A DNA stretch of 64,000 nt from Eurosta solidaginis (lineage: Eukaryota; Arthropoda; Insecta; Diptera; Tephritidae), in assembly GCF_040869045.1 (NCBI RefSeq), contig NC_090319.1:229517832-229581831 (forward strand). Reading direction: 5' to 3'. Below, one piece after another: positions 11,505 to 23,317 of this stretch (position 1 is the first letter of the stretch; every line of letters starts with the position of its first letter). The notes under the pieces are model-generated. The model saw only the letters and a list, made by a program, of their open reading frames with translations. It was not told where the DNA came from and did not search any database. The position numbers and the translations under genes are program-made.

Positions 11505-12178
11505 TTCCATGTTAAGTGTAGCCTTTGTTCTAGGTATTAAATGTTGTGATCTTGTCATTATGGTTGTTGTAGGTACTCTGTTAGACGATCTGCGATATAG
11601 TGACTCCTAATGACGAATTAACATAGATACCTGACTACCTTTATTTTAATTATTTACAATTTTTTTTTTTTTTTATTTAATTATTTTTTTTTTATTTATT
11701 CCTTTTATTTATTTACTTTTTTGTTTATTTTCTTTATTTATTTATTTATTTATTTATTTATTTGGTTACTTATTTATGTTCCTCTTTTTTTGTTTATTAT
11801 ACAAACCTTTATTGACTACGATTACCCTTTTGTTTATTACCTGTGATATAGATTTAAGAGAAAACCCTGTGATATAGATTTAGTATTAAAGCCTGTGATA
11901 CTAGTATAGTAGTGTTTAACCCAGTGATAGATTTTGACTCGGTGACAGTGAATTCGAGATTATGTAGATTAATGTTAAAATTTGTACCATATACGTTAAA
12001 TGTGTTAGATAGCATTGTGAAGCGTAAGTCTTAGCAGGCTGAATGTGAAGAAGCCCGGCTTAGGAAGTGGGTCGATGCCACACGTGAGCCCTTGATACAA
12101 AAAGCTATCCCAAGGCTTCGTTATGAATTCTTTTACGCACGCGCTCCATAGTGCAGGCACCATCGGCGGATGCGAGCC
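11505..12178 (+). other. 3' untranslated region of element B
   Basis: No env frame is visible between integrase and LTR. The stretch holds a poly-T and TTTA-repeat tract (about 11659-11762) and three short direct repeats around CCTGTGATAYAG (about 11840-11910). A clear polypurine tract is not visible immediately before the LTR start at 12179. Confidence 0.6.
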
Positions 12179-12440
12179 TGTAACGGCAGCCCTTGTGATT
12201 TCCCTAAAATAATTTCCAATCACGTGCAAGTGGGTATATGCACAGATAGCTATACAACGGCAGTAACGATCTTTCCCCTTTCAGCACTTCACACACTAAA
12301 GTAAATGCATGCATGTCGTAGTTAGATAACTAGAGGGATGCGTATACGTACATACATGCCCGCTATGACATTCAGCTAAACAGGGGCAGAAAGGCTTTGC
12401 TGTACGGTGACAAAGATAAGTGCCGCAAGATACATTTTGG

Positions 12441-12448
12441 TATATAAG
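12441..12448 (+). promoter_or_regulatory. LTR TATA box (element B)
   Basis: A TATATAAG box lies about 262 bp into the LTR, with an initiator-like CTTAGTATTCGG starting at about 12456 and a poly(A) signal at 12562. Confidence 0.6.
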
Positions 12449-13276
12449 GGGGTCCGCTTAGTATTCGGTTTCACAAAAATCGCAAGTTGCGGTCTTAGCG
12501 TTTGCTTTGTCAAAGGCAGTAAAACAAATTTAAGTTATTTTAAAAGTGTACAGTGCTGAAAAATAAAGTTTGAAATATAAAGCTTTATTTTAGAAAGTGC
12601 GGGTTCCACGAAAAGTGTCGCGCGTTAAGTGAAGTGTGAGTGAACGCTTAAGTCCCTGGGAATTTTCCCCAGGACCATCAAAATCCTGGAACCAGGAAGA
12701 AACACATCCCGGTTGGATATCAGTTTCCTTTTGCCCTCATATTGCTGATTTTTTTTCGGTAAGTAAAATGCAATTTTTTTAGGGATTTTTTTTTTCTGTG
12801 AAGTGAGAAATTCTTTCTTGTGAAATGTGAATTTTAAGGCTGCACAACAATTTTAATAGGTTATCAATTTTCATTCCTATTTGTTTTGCATTAATTTTAA
12901 TAGTTGTAATTTTTAGTTTTTATGATAGAATTTTTTTTTTGTTTGTGAATAAAAAAATTTTTTTATTAAAGTCTTCAACTTCGGAAATTTAAGGAAAACC
13001 AAAATTCCTTCGATTTAGTTGAAATAAAAATTCCGTTTTGATTCCTTTTTTTGTAAATTTTTTTTTTATAATGTTGTGCAGGCTTGATAATTTTAACGCA
13101 GTGAAATAAATGCAAGAATTACAAAAAAATAAAATTTCTAGTGCGTGGTTACTTTTGAATAAAAAGTGAATTAAAAATCAAAACTTTTTATAAAAAAAAA
13201 AAAAAAAAATGTATGTGAAATCGTATGTTTTGTTTTTTTTTGTGTTGCATTGTCTTATTTGCATATTCTTGCAGTT

Positions 13277-13420
13277 ATGAACCGACTATGTGTTTGTGTG
13301 CTTATGCTTTTTAGTGTTAACGTTGTGTGTGTTCTTCCATTTTTTCCAGGAACGAGAAGCAGTCGTAGGCCGCGACTTGGACGAATTTTAAGAAAGATTA
13401 AAACTGCCCAAGAGGTTTAA
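13277..13420 (+). CDS. small LTR ORF, copy B (47 aa)
   Basis: This is the counterpart of 7661-7804, with the same length and an intact stop. Relative to copy A there is one conservative change (Ile to Leu) and two silent ones. It has the same hydrophobic N-terminus and arginine-rich tail. Translation in vivo is unproven; the frame may simply be too young to have decayed. Confidence 0.3.
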   Translation: MNRLCVCVLMLFSVNVVCVLPFFPGTRSSRRPRLGRILRKIKTAQEV

Positions 13421-15845
13421 AGCATAAGGAGAAGATAGTGGGTAGAGGACGTCATCCACCAGACCGGAGAAAAGCCCATAAAACATTTTTAAGGGGGTAG
13501 CAATAAAGCGGCAAATTCACAGAGGTACACGAAACACAACACAACGATCTTTTCCAACAGATTGCGCCAACCCAGAATCACACCTACACAAACGGAATTC
13601 ATCATTCGAATGCACAAACACTAATTTGGTAAGACAAAATTACACCAATACACGCCCACGTACCCATTTCCACAACACATGTGAGGCAACATTGTTGACT
13701 AAACACGTCAACATTAACTCAACTTTCCACGAACACGCAACACCTAACATTCGCATTTGACTTGGTTTACAAGGCGAAAGCAACCTAGCGCCAGCAGCAT
13801 TTGGTAACACATAGCTAGTTACACGAAACATCAGAATACAAACCACACATTTTCGCCGGCAACCTTCCATCAGCATCCAAAAGCAGACAGACAGAGCACA
13901 TCACGGAGAACCCACCACAGCGGCTCTCAGTAATCTTCACATACAAAATCAATCAGCGGCTCTCACAACACTTAAAAATAGCCAAAACGAATCACACCAT
14001 TAGGGAGCACCACAATTTTCATATTATTTCCTCGAAAAAAAAAAATAATAACAATTTTTTTTTTTAATTTTTAGACTTAAACATTTTTTTTTACCTTATT
14101 TTTATACACACATTTTTGTGAATCCAATACAAATTGAGAATTTTTTTTTTGAATTAATGAATTTTTTTTTTAGGCATTATAAATTTTTTTTTTCTCTTCG
14201 AATTTCAATTTGAAATAATCCTTCTAATCTTATTAGAAGGCAAACACATCATATACATATTTTCGATTTTTGGTTTTTTTTACTGAATTTGATTTTTTTT
14301 GAAAATTATTTTTTTTTGAACTTACAACTTTTCATAATTCTCCTCAACTCGTGGGAAAGGAGAAACTCGTAATATTTTGCACCTTTGAATTTTCTTATAC
14401 TTTTTCATTTTGTTTATAGTTGACACATGCTTGGGGTTATGTGTAAAAACACATAACTTCGATAAAATCAACTTTGATTTCTTTCTTTAAAACTTTCTTA
14501 ATAACTACATTTTTTTTTTAGTTGCGTAACTACTGCCCGACAGTAGTAACAAACTTACCATTTTGTTCAATTTTTTTTTTTGCACAAAGTTCACGTAATC
14601 GAATACGCGTTTTTTTTTTTTTACTTTTTAATTTGTTTGTTCACGCCACGCGGTTAATTTCGAAATCAAGGCAAATATTGCCCTTGATCGCGGTCACACG
14701 GCCAAAGCCCTACTAACTGATCAAATAAGTATACTAATTTTGCTTTGTAGCTTTGTATGTTTTTTTTTGTCCTCCACTTTCAGCTATACGCCGCATTTGG
14801 TACCAAACCCGGTTGACAATGGGAGGTGAGTTTGAACAACAATTAACATACTTATAAACACATTTTTCTTGTTTTCAATAGATATGCGTGTACACACGAA
14901 TGTACATATTTTAAGAAGTTAATAGGGTTTTTGCGAAAGCTTGTCTTAGAGCAAGTGCAAGGAAAATATCTGAATAGGCGTTAGGGCGTACCAATTTTAG
15001 AGGTTTTCTTTTGTTGGGAGAATAAGGCATATAGAGATTTTGAAATAAAATAAATTACATTAGTATGAAATTTATTAACGAATTTAATAAACTTTTATCG
15101 AAGAAAAATATATATCAATAGATTAATAATAATAATGAGAAGAAAATAAATTTAGTATTAGTGTAGCCTGAATACTTTTTGTATAAAATTTTGAAGATAA
15201 TTGAAACTGGGAAATTGATTAAAATCACTTTAAAGTTTAAATTTATTAAATTTTAAGTTTTAATAGTAGTACCTATTAATAGTTACATGTTTGATTTTCT
15301 TTGATAATTTAAGACAATAAAATTGTGAATAAAGAAATTATTGTAAATTTTTAGAGAAATCCTCAGGATATTTATTTATATGGGTTGAGTCTATAGAGCA
15401 ATGACCACAGGTATGTCAGGCTAAAGTTTCTTTCCTTGTTGGTGCAGGTGTTGCCCCTGTGGCAAGTGTTGCAGGTGAGTTGAGATAAGTGTAGGAGTGA
15501 TGGACAGGGACTGAAGACTTAGTGACGGACGATGTCAGGAAATAGGGGACTCCACTCGGATGACGGAGCCATAGAGGAGTCCAAGGCTGTTCACCCTTTT
15601 GTGAACAGAAGGGGTGGGAAGGCTCCACACCTGACAAGGACTGGGCATTTCTCCCGCTTTTGCCTTCCTATCTCTTTTCCTTTCTTTTGCACAAACACGC
15701 ACATCTAGGCATGAACCCTTTTTGCTATGTAACTGTGGGAAAGAGACGTGGCAAGAACCGCGCCCCTAAGCCGACGAGCCTCAGCCGGGCTACAACCATG
15801 CCGAGCCGCCACTCCTCCTCTCCCAACACAAGCAGTTACGTAACA

Positions 15846-16822
15846 TAGTCCAAAGTAGCATTTATTGGCAAGATTGATTCTTCGCTGGATTTCAGTGCTG
15901 ATGTTGTTGCTAGTGTTGATGCTGGTTCCCAAATAAACGAAGTCTTTTACTATTTCGAAATTATGGCTGCCAACAGTAGCGTGGTTGCCAAGGCGCATAT
16001 GGGCTGACTCTTTGCTCGATGACAGCAGGTACTTCGTTTTGTCCTCATTCACCATCAAACCCATCTTTACCGCTTCTTTTTCCAGCTTGGAGTAAGCAGA
16101 ACTAACAGCGCGGGTGTTTAGGCCGATGATATCAATGTCATCAGCATATGCCAGTAATTGCACGCTTTTATAGTATATTGTTCCAGTGCGGTTAAGTTCT
16201 GCAGCTAGTATAATTTTCTCCAGCATCAAATTAAAGAAATCGCACGATAGGGGGTCACCCTGTCTGAAACCTCGTTTAGTTTCGAACGGCTCGGAGAGGT
16301 CCTTCCCAATTCTGACTGAGCTGATGGTGTTGCTCAACGTCATTTTGCACAGCAGTATAAGTTTTGCGGGGAAACCAAATTCAGACATAGCGGCATATAG
16401 GCAGCTCCTTTTCGTGCTGTCGAAGGCGGCTTTAAAGTCGACGAAGAGGTGATGTGTGTCGATTCTCTTTTCACTGGTTTTTTCCAAGATTTGGCGCATT
16501 GTGAAAATCTGGTCGATGGTAGATTTACCAGGTCTGAAGCCGCACTGATAAGGTCCAATCAGCCGGTTCACGGTGGGCTTCAATCTTTCGCACAATACAC
16601 TTGAAAGGACCTTATATGCGATATTAAGAAGGCTGATTCCACGATAGTTGGTGCATTTTGCAGTATCCCCCTTCTTGTGGACTGGGCAAAGAACACTTAG
16701 ATTCCAACCGTCGGGCATGCTTTCGTCCGCCCATATTTTGCTAAGAAGCTGCTGCATGCGCCTTACCAACTCCTCGCCGCCGAACTTGAATAGCTCCGCA
16801 GGCAATCCAATCAGCGTGAGAA
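15846..16822 (-). pseudogene. non-LTR (RTE-like) reverse transcriptase fragment C
   Basis: On the minus strand a LINE RT frame runs from about 16805 to the LTR edge of B. It has the RT blocks NYRGISLLN, GFRPGKSTIDQIF, FKAAFDS, RQGDPLS and the catalytic AYADD, then a thumb-like region. Endonuclease and RT start are missing at the 5' side, where the frame runs straight into Gypsy element D at about 16820. The 3' side is cut by insertion of B at 15846, after which the frame reads LTR sequence. The sequence style resembles the RTE clade, but that placement is by eye. Confidence 0.8.
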
Positions 16823-17870
16823 TTTGTCCGCTGCTAGTTTTTTGTTTACTTGTCTGTAGTCAACTACCAGTCTCCATCTCTTTTCTGTATTACCTGGTAG
16901 TGATTTTTTAGGTGCTAGTAAAATTGGGCTGTTGTACTCTGATATTGAAGGTTCTATAATGTCATTTTCAATCAATTTATTTACCTTTTTACTTATTTCT
17001 CCTTTTTGTGTCTCGGGTAATCTATAGTTTTTTATATAGACTGGTGTGTCATCTTTCATGTGTAGTTAAATTATTAGTGGAAATTGGTTCTGTTTCTAGT
17101 GCAAATATATCTATGAATTCTGTGCATAATGAAGTTAATTGTGAATTGACAAATTTTGGGAAATTTTTGGTTAAGATTTTTAATTTTTCTGTGTCATTAC
17201 TCTGTTTATTGTGTGTTTTTGTTTTAATTAAATTATAATCATCTAAGTTTTCAGTATGTATTTTGTAATTTTGAATAGTTGTATTTTTATGTGTCGTGTT
17301 AATAATTCTGACGAAAGTTTTATCCTTATTTGTGATTGCGTTTGAAACAAAAATGCCTTCAGCCAGTTGTTGGTGGGGTATGAAGATGGATTTATTATCA
17401 GTGTTTACTGTTACCTGTCTAATGACTTCAGTTAGGTAATTTGCAAGATACATTGTGATGGTTTGGGGAAAATCATATGGTCTTAGGATTAGTTTATCCT
17501 CAGTTTTGCCATATTCAAGAATACAATTATATTTCTTTATAAAATCCAAACATATTATTCCATCGCACGGTATTGGAAAGTCGTCTTCTACGACGTGAAA
17601 TTTATGATAAATTAGAATGTCATCGCCTTTTAAATCAGCTTTGTATGTGCCTAATGTGCTGGTTATACCTTGACCAATGCCCTTTAAGTCTGTTATTTGT
17701 TTTGTATTTATTTTTTCATGATCAATTATTTGATTATTTTTAATTATGGAGATATCTGCTGCAGTGTCTACTAAAAAATTTGAAATTGAGTTATTTAAAG
17801 ACGTTTTTGTAGATATATAACTATTTAAGTGTAGATTCAGTACACATATTTTCCTATCTACTGATTTTGA
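16811..17870 (-). pseudogene. Gypsy element D pol fragment (protease and RT start)
   Basis: The minus strand encodes a retropepsin region from about 17870. Its catalytic triad reads D-T-A (17768-17760) where the related copy J has D-T-G. A linker to RT follows, then the first RT blocks (VYIKNYRLPE, VDYRQVNKKL at about 16830-16860), and the frame breaks where LINE C joins. It is clearly related to the G/J element (41-45 kb and 63 kb), with many shared blocks such as FDFIKKYNCIL-type and EGIF.N. Several frame changes make it nonfunctional. Confidence 0.8.
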
Positions 17871-19038
17871 AGTGGAGTTTCCTGGTTTTCCTGATGATTA
17901 CAGCTACGTACATTGCGTGTCTGATTGCGTGTTTTATTATAGGATCTATTTTGGTTTTGCAATCTTCCTTGAGGATTATTATTATTGTTAGTATTCGCTC
18001 TAAAGTTATTGTTATATCTCCTACCTCGGTAACCTCCATAGCTGTTAACTTGGTAACCTCCACGGAAATTACTTCGGTATTGGTTTTGTTGACGTATATT
18101 TAGAATTGTGTTCGAGCTGCCTGTGATTTCCGTGCAGCTGAGCTGCGTCGAGATTGCGTCGCTCATTGTTGTGAACGTTCCCGCCTGCATAATCATTTTC
18201 ACTTTTTCGTTTAAGTAGTTCTTACACATAGCTTTGACTGCTGCTTGGGTAGCATATCTCGTTGCCAAGTCTGGGTTTAATCCGTCCGAGATATAAGCTC
18301 CTTCCAATGGCCTAGTTATCTTTTCAATTTCTACAGTATACTGGTTTGCAGTTTTGCTGTCAAAACCTCTACTGATTCGCCTTTTATTTCTGTTCTCAAT
18401 TTTAGTTTAATTTGTTCAATAGTAGTCTCGTTGCTAATAAAATCTCTTGCAATGCCTTTTAGCTTGGTCTTTATCATGGTTATCGCTAAGGCTTCATGAG
18501 TATCCTTGATTTGGTCTAAGATATCAAGGGCATCTAAGAAACTATGCAAATTTTCAGGCTTGCCATCAAACTTTTGCAGCACTGATGAGGCAGTTTTTAT
18601 AAATTCTACTACTGTTTGTGCCATTGTAAGTTTTATGATTGATGTATGCAGTGGTTTATGTTCTTCCCCTGATGAAGTTTGACTCAAAGATATGGTTTCT
18701 TGACGGTTCGGTTAGAACGGAGTTAAAGTCAATTTGGAGATTTTCTTCTATCGTAGTTGGTATGGGAATTTCAATGTTATATCTTGCTAATGAAGATACT
18801 AATTTATCCCTTACTGTTGAAAAAATTTGGTGAGCTTCTTTTTGGTGATCGTTAGTAAGTATGTGATTTACTTTACTGATCAATTCTTTTACAACATTAG
18901 AGCTTCTAATATTATATTTAAATGTTCTGCTATTATTTCCGTTTTTATGGTAATATTCTTGTTTATGCACTTGTATGATTTATCGGCTTTTAATTTTTCT
19001 TCTGTTAATTTATTATGGATTTCTTGCCATGTATTCAT
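17858..19038 (-). pseudogene. Gypsy element D gag, frameshifted
   Basis: Three minus-strand frames (18970-18656, 18687-18331, 18307-17858) together make one Gag. An N-terminal part starts at ATG 19038. The capsid-like middle includes LHSFLDALDILDQI. The C-terminus is Asn/Arg/Gln-rich without zinc knuckles. Related gag sequence occurs in J (63463-63816), for example YISDGL and ATQAAVKAMCKN. At least two frameshifts are needed to connect the pieces. No LTR is left upstream: sequence of element E starts by about 19098. Confidence 0.75.
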
Positions 19039-19097
19039 CTCTATTTGAAATTTCCTTTAAACTCTTTGTACAGTGGCTCGGGTGAATCTCCTAAATC

Positions 19098-19575
19098 AAA
19101 AAGTCTGAATATTTCACATCTGGGAGGAATGATACAACTGTCGCTTTCTGTTCCATGTAGGATTGGTATCGCGACTTTTTCATTACCTACCCAAAAGGAA
19201 ATACTATTTCTTTCATAATTAATAATGCATTTGTTAATTTTCAGAAAATCTGTACCCAGTATGCCATCGGATGGAATATTAAAGTCTTCATTTACTACAT
19301 GTAAAGTATGTTTAATAGAAAATTTTGAAAAATTTTAATTTACTGTAATTTTACCTAAAGTGGAAACTGAATTGGAAGTAACACCGGTAATGTTGATAAT
19401 GTCGTTTGTATTTAAGGAAATATTACTGTCTAAACTTGATATCTTTATTAAAGAAATGTCTGCTTGAGTGTCTACTAGGAAACAACAAAATTTTTGTGAC
19501 TCGTTAAGTTGTAATTCTATGAAATCTGAATAATTTAAGTTTAAACAATAGATGCCTATTGGTGAGGAAAATTCG
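19098..19575 (-). pseudogene. element E protease fragment
   Basis: The minus strand matches the protease segment of F almost base for base (for example 19098-19215 versus 35115-35232). The catalytic motif reads D-T-Q-A-D (19472-19464); F has the same Q. The frame is broken and ends abruptly at the junction with element D near 19098. Confidence 0.7.
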
Positions 19576-19576
19576 C

Positions 19577-20671
19577 TTACTCGGTTAGTTCGTCCTCCCC
19601 CAGTGTTCGCTCCTTAGGGGCATTTGCGTTTAAAGCGCAAACGTTTGCGTTTCTACCTCTACCGTTGGACGATCTTGAATTGTTACTTCTATTGTTACTG
19701 CTATTTGTATTTGAATTGGAATGTGGACGTGTATTAGTATTGTTGCTATTCGGATATCTATTTCCGTTATCATTCCTATATCTTTGACTATTGTTGCCGT
19801 TACGATTGCCGTTGTATGAAAATGAGCTATTGTTTCTATAACCAGTATAGCTGCGATTTGGGTAAAAACCTCGATAACTACCGCGTGAGTTTCTGAATGT
19901 ATTGTTACCACGCAATCGAAAAGCTAAAACCTGACGCTCAGTTACTTCGTTGTTTCGTTCTACGATTAATTTCGCTACTACGTCTTTCGGATCAGTAAAT
20001 GCCGTTGAGGCCAAAATGGTTTTGACTAAATTTGATTTTGCGTTTAAACGACACACGTTAACAGTTTGTTCGACTGCCACTTCATGACCTTTCGCTTGAG
20101 TGATCCCTTCAATAATAAGAGACCGCTCAAGTGAGTTAGCTAAATTCACGGGCTTTACCCACCAGTTTTGATTTTAAGAACGCTATAAAGGTATTAGTTA
20201 AATCTGCAGTAGCGAATTGTTCAAGTAATTCAAATTTGTCTATAAAAGTTTCAAGTGCTAGAGGATCACCACTGTTGTCATGATTTGATCGTTAAGATCT
20301 GAAGCTGAATTAGAAGAAGGTGAGGCCACGTTTGCACTAATTGGATTGTTAAGATCTGGGTTTACGTTAGAAGAAGGGTTAACTAGGGTAGTACTATTTG
20401 AGTCGTTAAGATCTAATTTTAAAGTAGAAGAAGTTGAAGTTAATTTTGCACTATTTGAATCGTTAAGATTTGAAGTTAAATTAGAAGTTAAATTTTTACT
20501 GGAAGAATCTTTGAAGCCTGGAAAATCTGTTGACAAAGAAAATCTATTTTCCTGGTTTGTGACTTCTTCGGTCGAAGATGAAGCTAAACTTTCGTAGCTT
20601 GAGGCTGAATTATCGGAATCGGATTCTGAGTCTGAATTTTTTTGCACTTGCTTACCACTTCTTAGGTACAT
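19577..20671 (-). pseudogene. gag: element E gag with internal deletions
   Basis: Two frames (20671-20258 and 20149-19577) correspond to the single 415-aa gag of F. Relative to F one gap of about 65 bp (near 20279) and one of about 160 bp (near 20150) remove parts of the capsid region and break the frame. The Ser/Asn-rich N-terminus starting MYLRSGKQVQ and the Asn/Arg/Gly-rich C-terminus are preserved. No CCHC knuckle is present, as in the mdg1/412 branch of Gypsy elements. Confidence 0.85.
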
Positions 20672-20959
20672 ATGTAGTTATCAGAATAGCAAAATAATTC
20701 AGTTCAAACTATGAAATTAATGAAGCACTTGTTTGAATGTCTGAATTTATATTTGAAGCTGAAGTGTTGAGGAATAAGAGAAAAAAAAAATTTTGTAAAA
20801 GGTAACTTATTTACAGGTGAATAGTCGCTTAAGGAATATTTAACAATTTATTAGAAGAATTAATTGAAACTGCAGTATACTTGTATGAATAATCTGTAAG
20901 AAGTAATTGAACTTAAAATGGCACAAAAGTATATAGGTATGAATTGGTAAAAATTCAAA

Positions 20960-21200
20960 CATATGGTAATCACGGACGCACCGCTTTATTCAAAAAAATC
21001 TAAATTGGTTTTTCACGGAACCACCGCATATATCAAAAAAAATCTTAGTTGGTTTTTCACGGAACCACCGCATGTATCAAAAAATGTTAATTGGTTTTTA
21101 ACGGAACAACCGCATATATCAAAAAAGTTAATTGGTTTTTACGAACCACCGTTTATAAAAAAATTCAATTGGTTTTTCACAAACCACCGTTATATCAAAA
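20960..21200 (-). repeat. degenerate ~40-bp tandem repeat in element E leader
   Basis: About six imperfect units of roughly 40 bp share the core AATTGGTTTTTCACGGAACC and ACCGCATRTATCAAAAA. The same array, with slightly different units, is in F at 37140-37385. It lies between gag and PBS, so it would be in the RNA leader. Confidence 0.8.
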
Positions 21201-21619
21201 ATCCAAAATTTATAGGATATAACAACAAAAATTGTTAATACATCCCAGAGCACGGGGAAAAAGGGTCAATCAAATATGACACTATGGCAGCATTGCCATC
21301 AAACAATTTAGCAGTTCCCGAAATGGATCTATACAACGACCTTTGGCAGTTGTCTAAATTTTTTCTTTCTTCTATTCTAATTTAATAATTTTTTCAATTA
21401 AGAAAAAATTTATCATAACAATAATAATGATAAAATAATTATTGTTAGGCCTTGAGCCCTCACTAGGGTAGGCACCTTGTCGTTGGTGTGAGGGCTTAGC
21501 CGAACTCCATAGCGCCCGACTATGAGGCGGAGCTGTTTAGGACTGACATCTACGCCGTTTCGCCTCATAGGAGGCCGCGGGATGTCGGTGACCAAGAACT
21601 GCCAACCCCCTAATCCAGG

Positions 21620-23029
21620 GTGTTATGCGGACCGTGCCTATTGGATGATTTGCAGCCAGGGGATAAATTCGGCTGTATTCGAATGGAGCCTTCCCGATAC
21701 CGGGCCACCTCGGGAAGTATTAATGGCCTTACTACACAAAGGGGCGCTGCTGTGGCGGACGATTCTTTCCCCGTATATAATACTGGACCGCTGAGCCCGC
21801 CTTGTCGGGCAGGTGGTCGTACGACCAAGATGAACGACTCATTACTTGATTGTAATAAGGACGATGTAAAGAGGATGACTGAGTCGCAATCCAAGGACGA
21901 CCGATACGAATTAAGCGATGCGTCGGACTCGGGGAGCGAGAGTAGTGCTGATACAAGGAACTCCGTGTTGGAGAAGAACGCAAATGAAAACGGAATAGAA
22001 GAGTGGAGAAGGGTACGGAGCAGAGGAAGTAAAAGAGCTCTCTTGCAGTACCGTGCAGCACTAAGAATTGTACAACGCTTGGCAGCAGTGGTCGACCCAA
22101 CAGAAGTGGAGATCGAGCGCTTGAAATGGTCCCATGAAGCGGTAGAAGCAGGTTGAAGGCAGCTCAGAAGGTTTGCAGCGAGAAACCCTCGGTTCTGCAA
22201 CGGGTATGAGGAGGAAGAAGCGTCGAAGCGCAGAATGAAGAGGCAACGTTCGGCGGAAGGCGACAAGCCTGCTTTAAAGAGGCAGGGCAGTCGCATAGAC
22301 AAGACAAGTAGTCCCAAAGCTGTAAGACAGATGGGCTCCAATAGCGAGGTAGCAAATACCTCGAAAGCTGCGAGTCAGAGGGAAGTTCCAATTACGGAAG
22401 TAGGAGATACGCCAAAGGGAGATAACGCTAAGACTCCGGCTTTCTCGGTGGTGCCAAAGGGAGATAACACTAAGACTCCTGCTTTTCCCGAGAAGATGAG
22501 TGATGTGGCAAAGCAGTCACTGACTGTGGCGCTGGTTGATCGTAGAAGTCCTTTCGGGCAAATGACTACTGAAAGGTGGAGATCTGTGGAAAGGGAGCTT
22601 ATTAGCTTAATGCTTAAGATAATGCGGGAACAACCAAGTAAGCCCCTTCCAACCTTTGATTCGGGGGGATGTTATAATGGTGTGAGGATGATAGCGTGCG
22701 ACAACATCGCGAGCTTGCGGTGGCTGGCGGAAGTGGTTCCAAACCTCCAAAGGCAAGGCACGAACGCGCGGTTTGAGGTGGTGGATAAAGCGCAAATCCC
22801 CACGGTACCAAAAGTCAAGGTATGGATACCATGCGTGATGAAGACGGAGGATAAACTGCGACTTCTGCAGAATCAGAATCCGAACATACCGACACAGGAT
22901 TGGAAGGTGCTTACTGTATCTCAGCCTACCGACGAAGGTCAGTTCTACATCTTCCAAAAAAACAATCAGGCGGAGGATATTTTGTACACGCAGCTTGGCA
23001 AAATGTCCTTTGGCACTGGCAAAATTTAG
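21620..23029 (+). pseudogene. LINE2 ORF1, DUF4780-like, one stop
   Basis: One frame of 470 codons carries a TGA at 22154-22156. The N-terminal part is acidic and Ser-rich. The middle contains two near-identical repeats around KGDNAKTPAF. The C-terminal ~180 residues (from VALVDRRSPFGQM) look like the globular domain found in ORF1 of insect LOA-type LINEs (DUF4780, from memory). ORF1 proteins bind element RNA. A frame reading the opposite strand here is a shadow. Confidence 0.7.
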
Positions 23030-23317
23030 ATGCGACTCAGGAAAAGAAGTCCCGAGGATAAAAACCCTAACACGTTAGAGGTGGGCGAAGTCGAAAAGGA
23101 CCTCAAAAGCCTAAGGGAAAAAAGACAGGTGGAGGCCCCCGACGTCACCACGAACGTGCTAGAAGAGGACCAACCGCTAAATGGTGCTGTGACTCGCACA
23201 GAGGAACACCCGGAACAACAGTCACGAGAGGCTGAAGGTGGCCTCGAATACTCTAAACCAAAAGGGCAAGTGGAGGACGACGACGTCAAGACGAAGGTGC
23301 TGGAGGGGGACAAACAG

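Larger units (their letters stand above)
8903..15845 (+). mobile_element. Osvaldo/Ulysses-like retrotransposon B, 3' half, target of element A
   Basis: The plus strand carries RT, RNase H, integrase, a 674-bp 3' noncoding stretch and the 3' LTR. Its pol aligns with the pol of A (1-1080 reversed) up to position 8903. There the pol sequence is cut by the LTR terminus of A, so the 5' LTR, gag and protease of B should lie left of the window, beyond A. The uninterrupted site in A's own pol (near 1066-1072) shows what the target looked like. Confidence 0.88.
12179..15845 (+). repeat. 3' LTR of element B, 3667 bp
   Basis: TGTAACGGC...GTAACA on the plus strand, the inverted near-identical partner of 5253-8902. 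It contains a TATA box (12441-12448), AATAAA (12562-12567), a GTAAGT donor-like site near 12758, acceptor-like tracts near 13273 and 13350, and a 40-nt mini-exon-like segment (about 14785-14824) bounded by TTTCAG and GTGAGT and containing an ATG. It abuts the LINE C fragment at 15846. Confidence 0.9.

Noticed and set aside
11505..12178. env gene in element B
   Set aside because: No frame of useful length between integrase and LTR; Osvaldo-type env, if present in the family, is absent here.
21610..22341. 243-codon minus-strand frame opposite LINE2 ORF1
   Set aside because: The sense strand encodes an ORF1-like protein in one frame with a single stop; the antisense frame has no domain.
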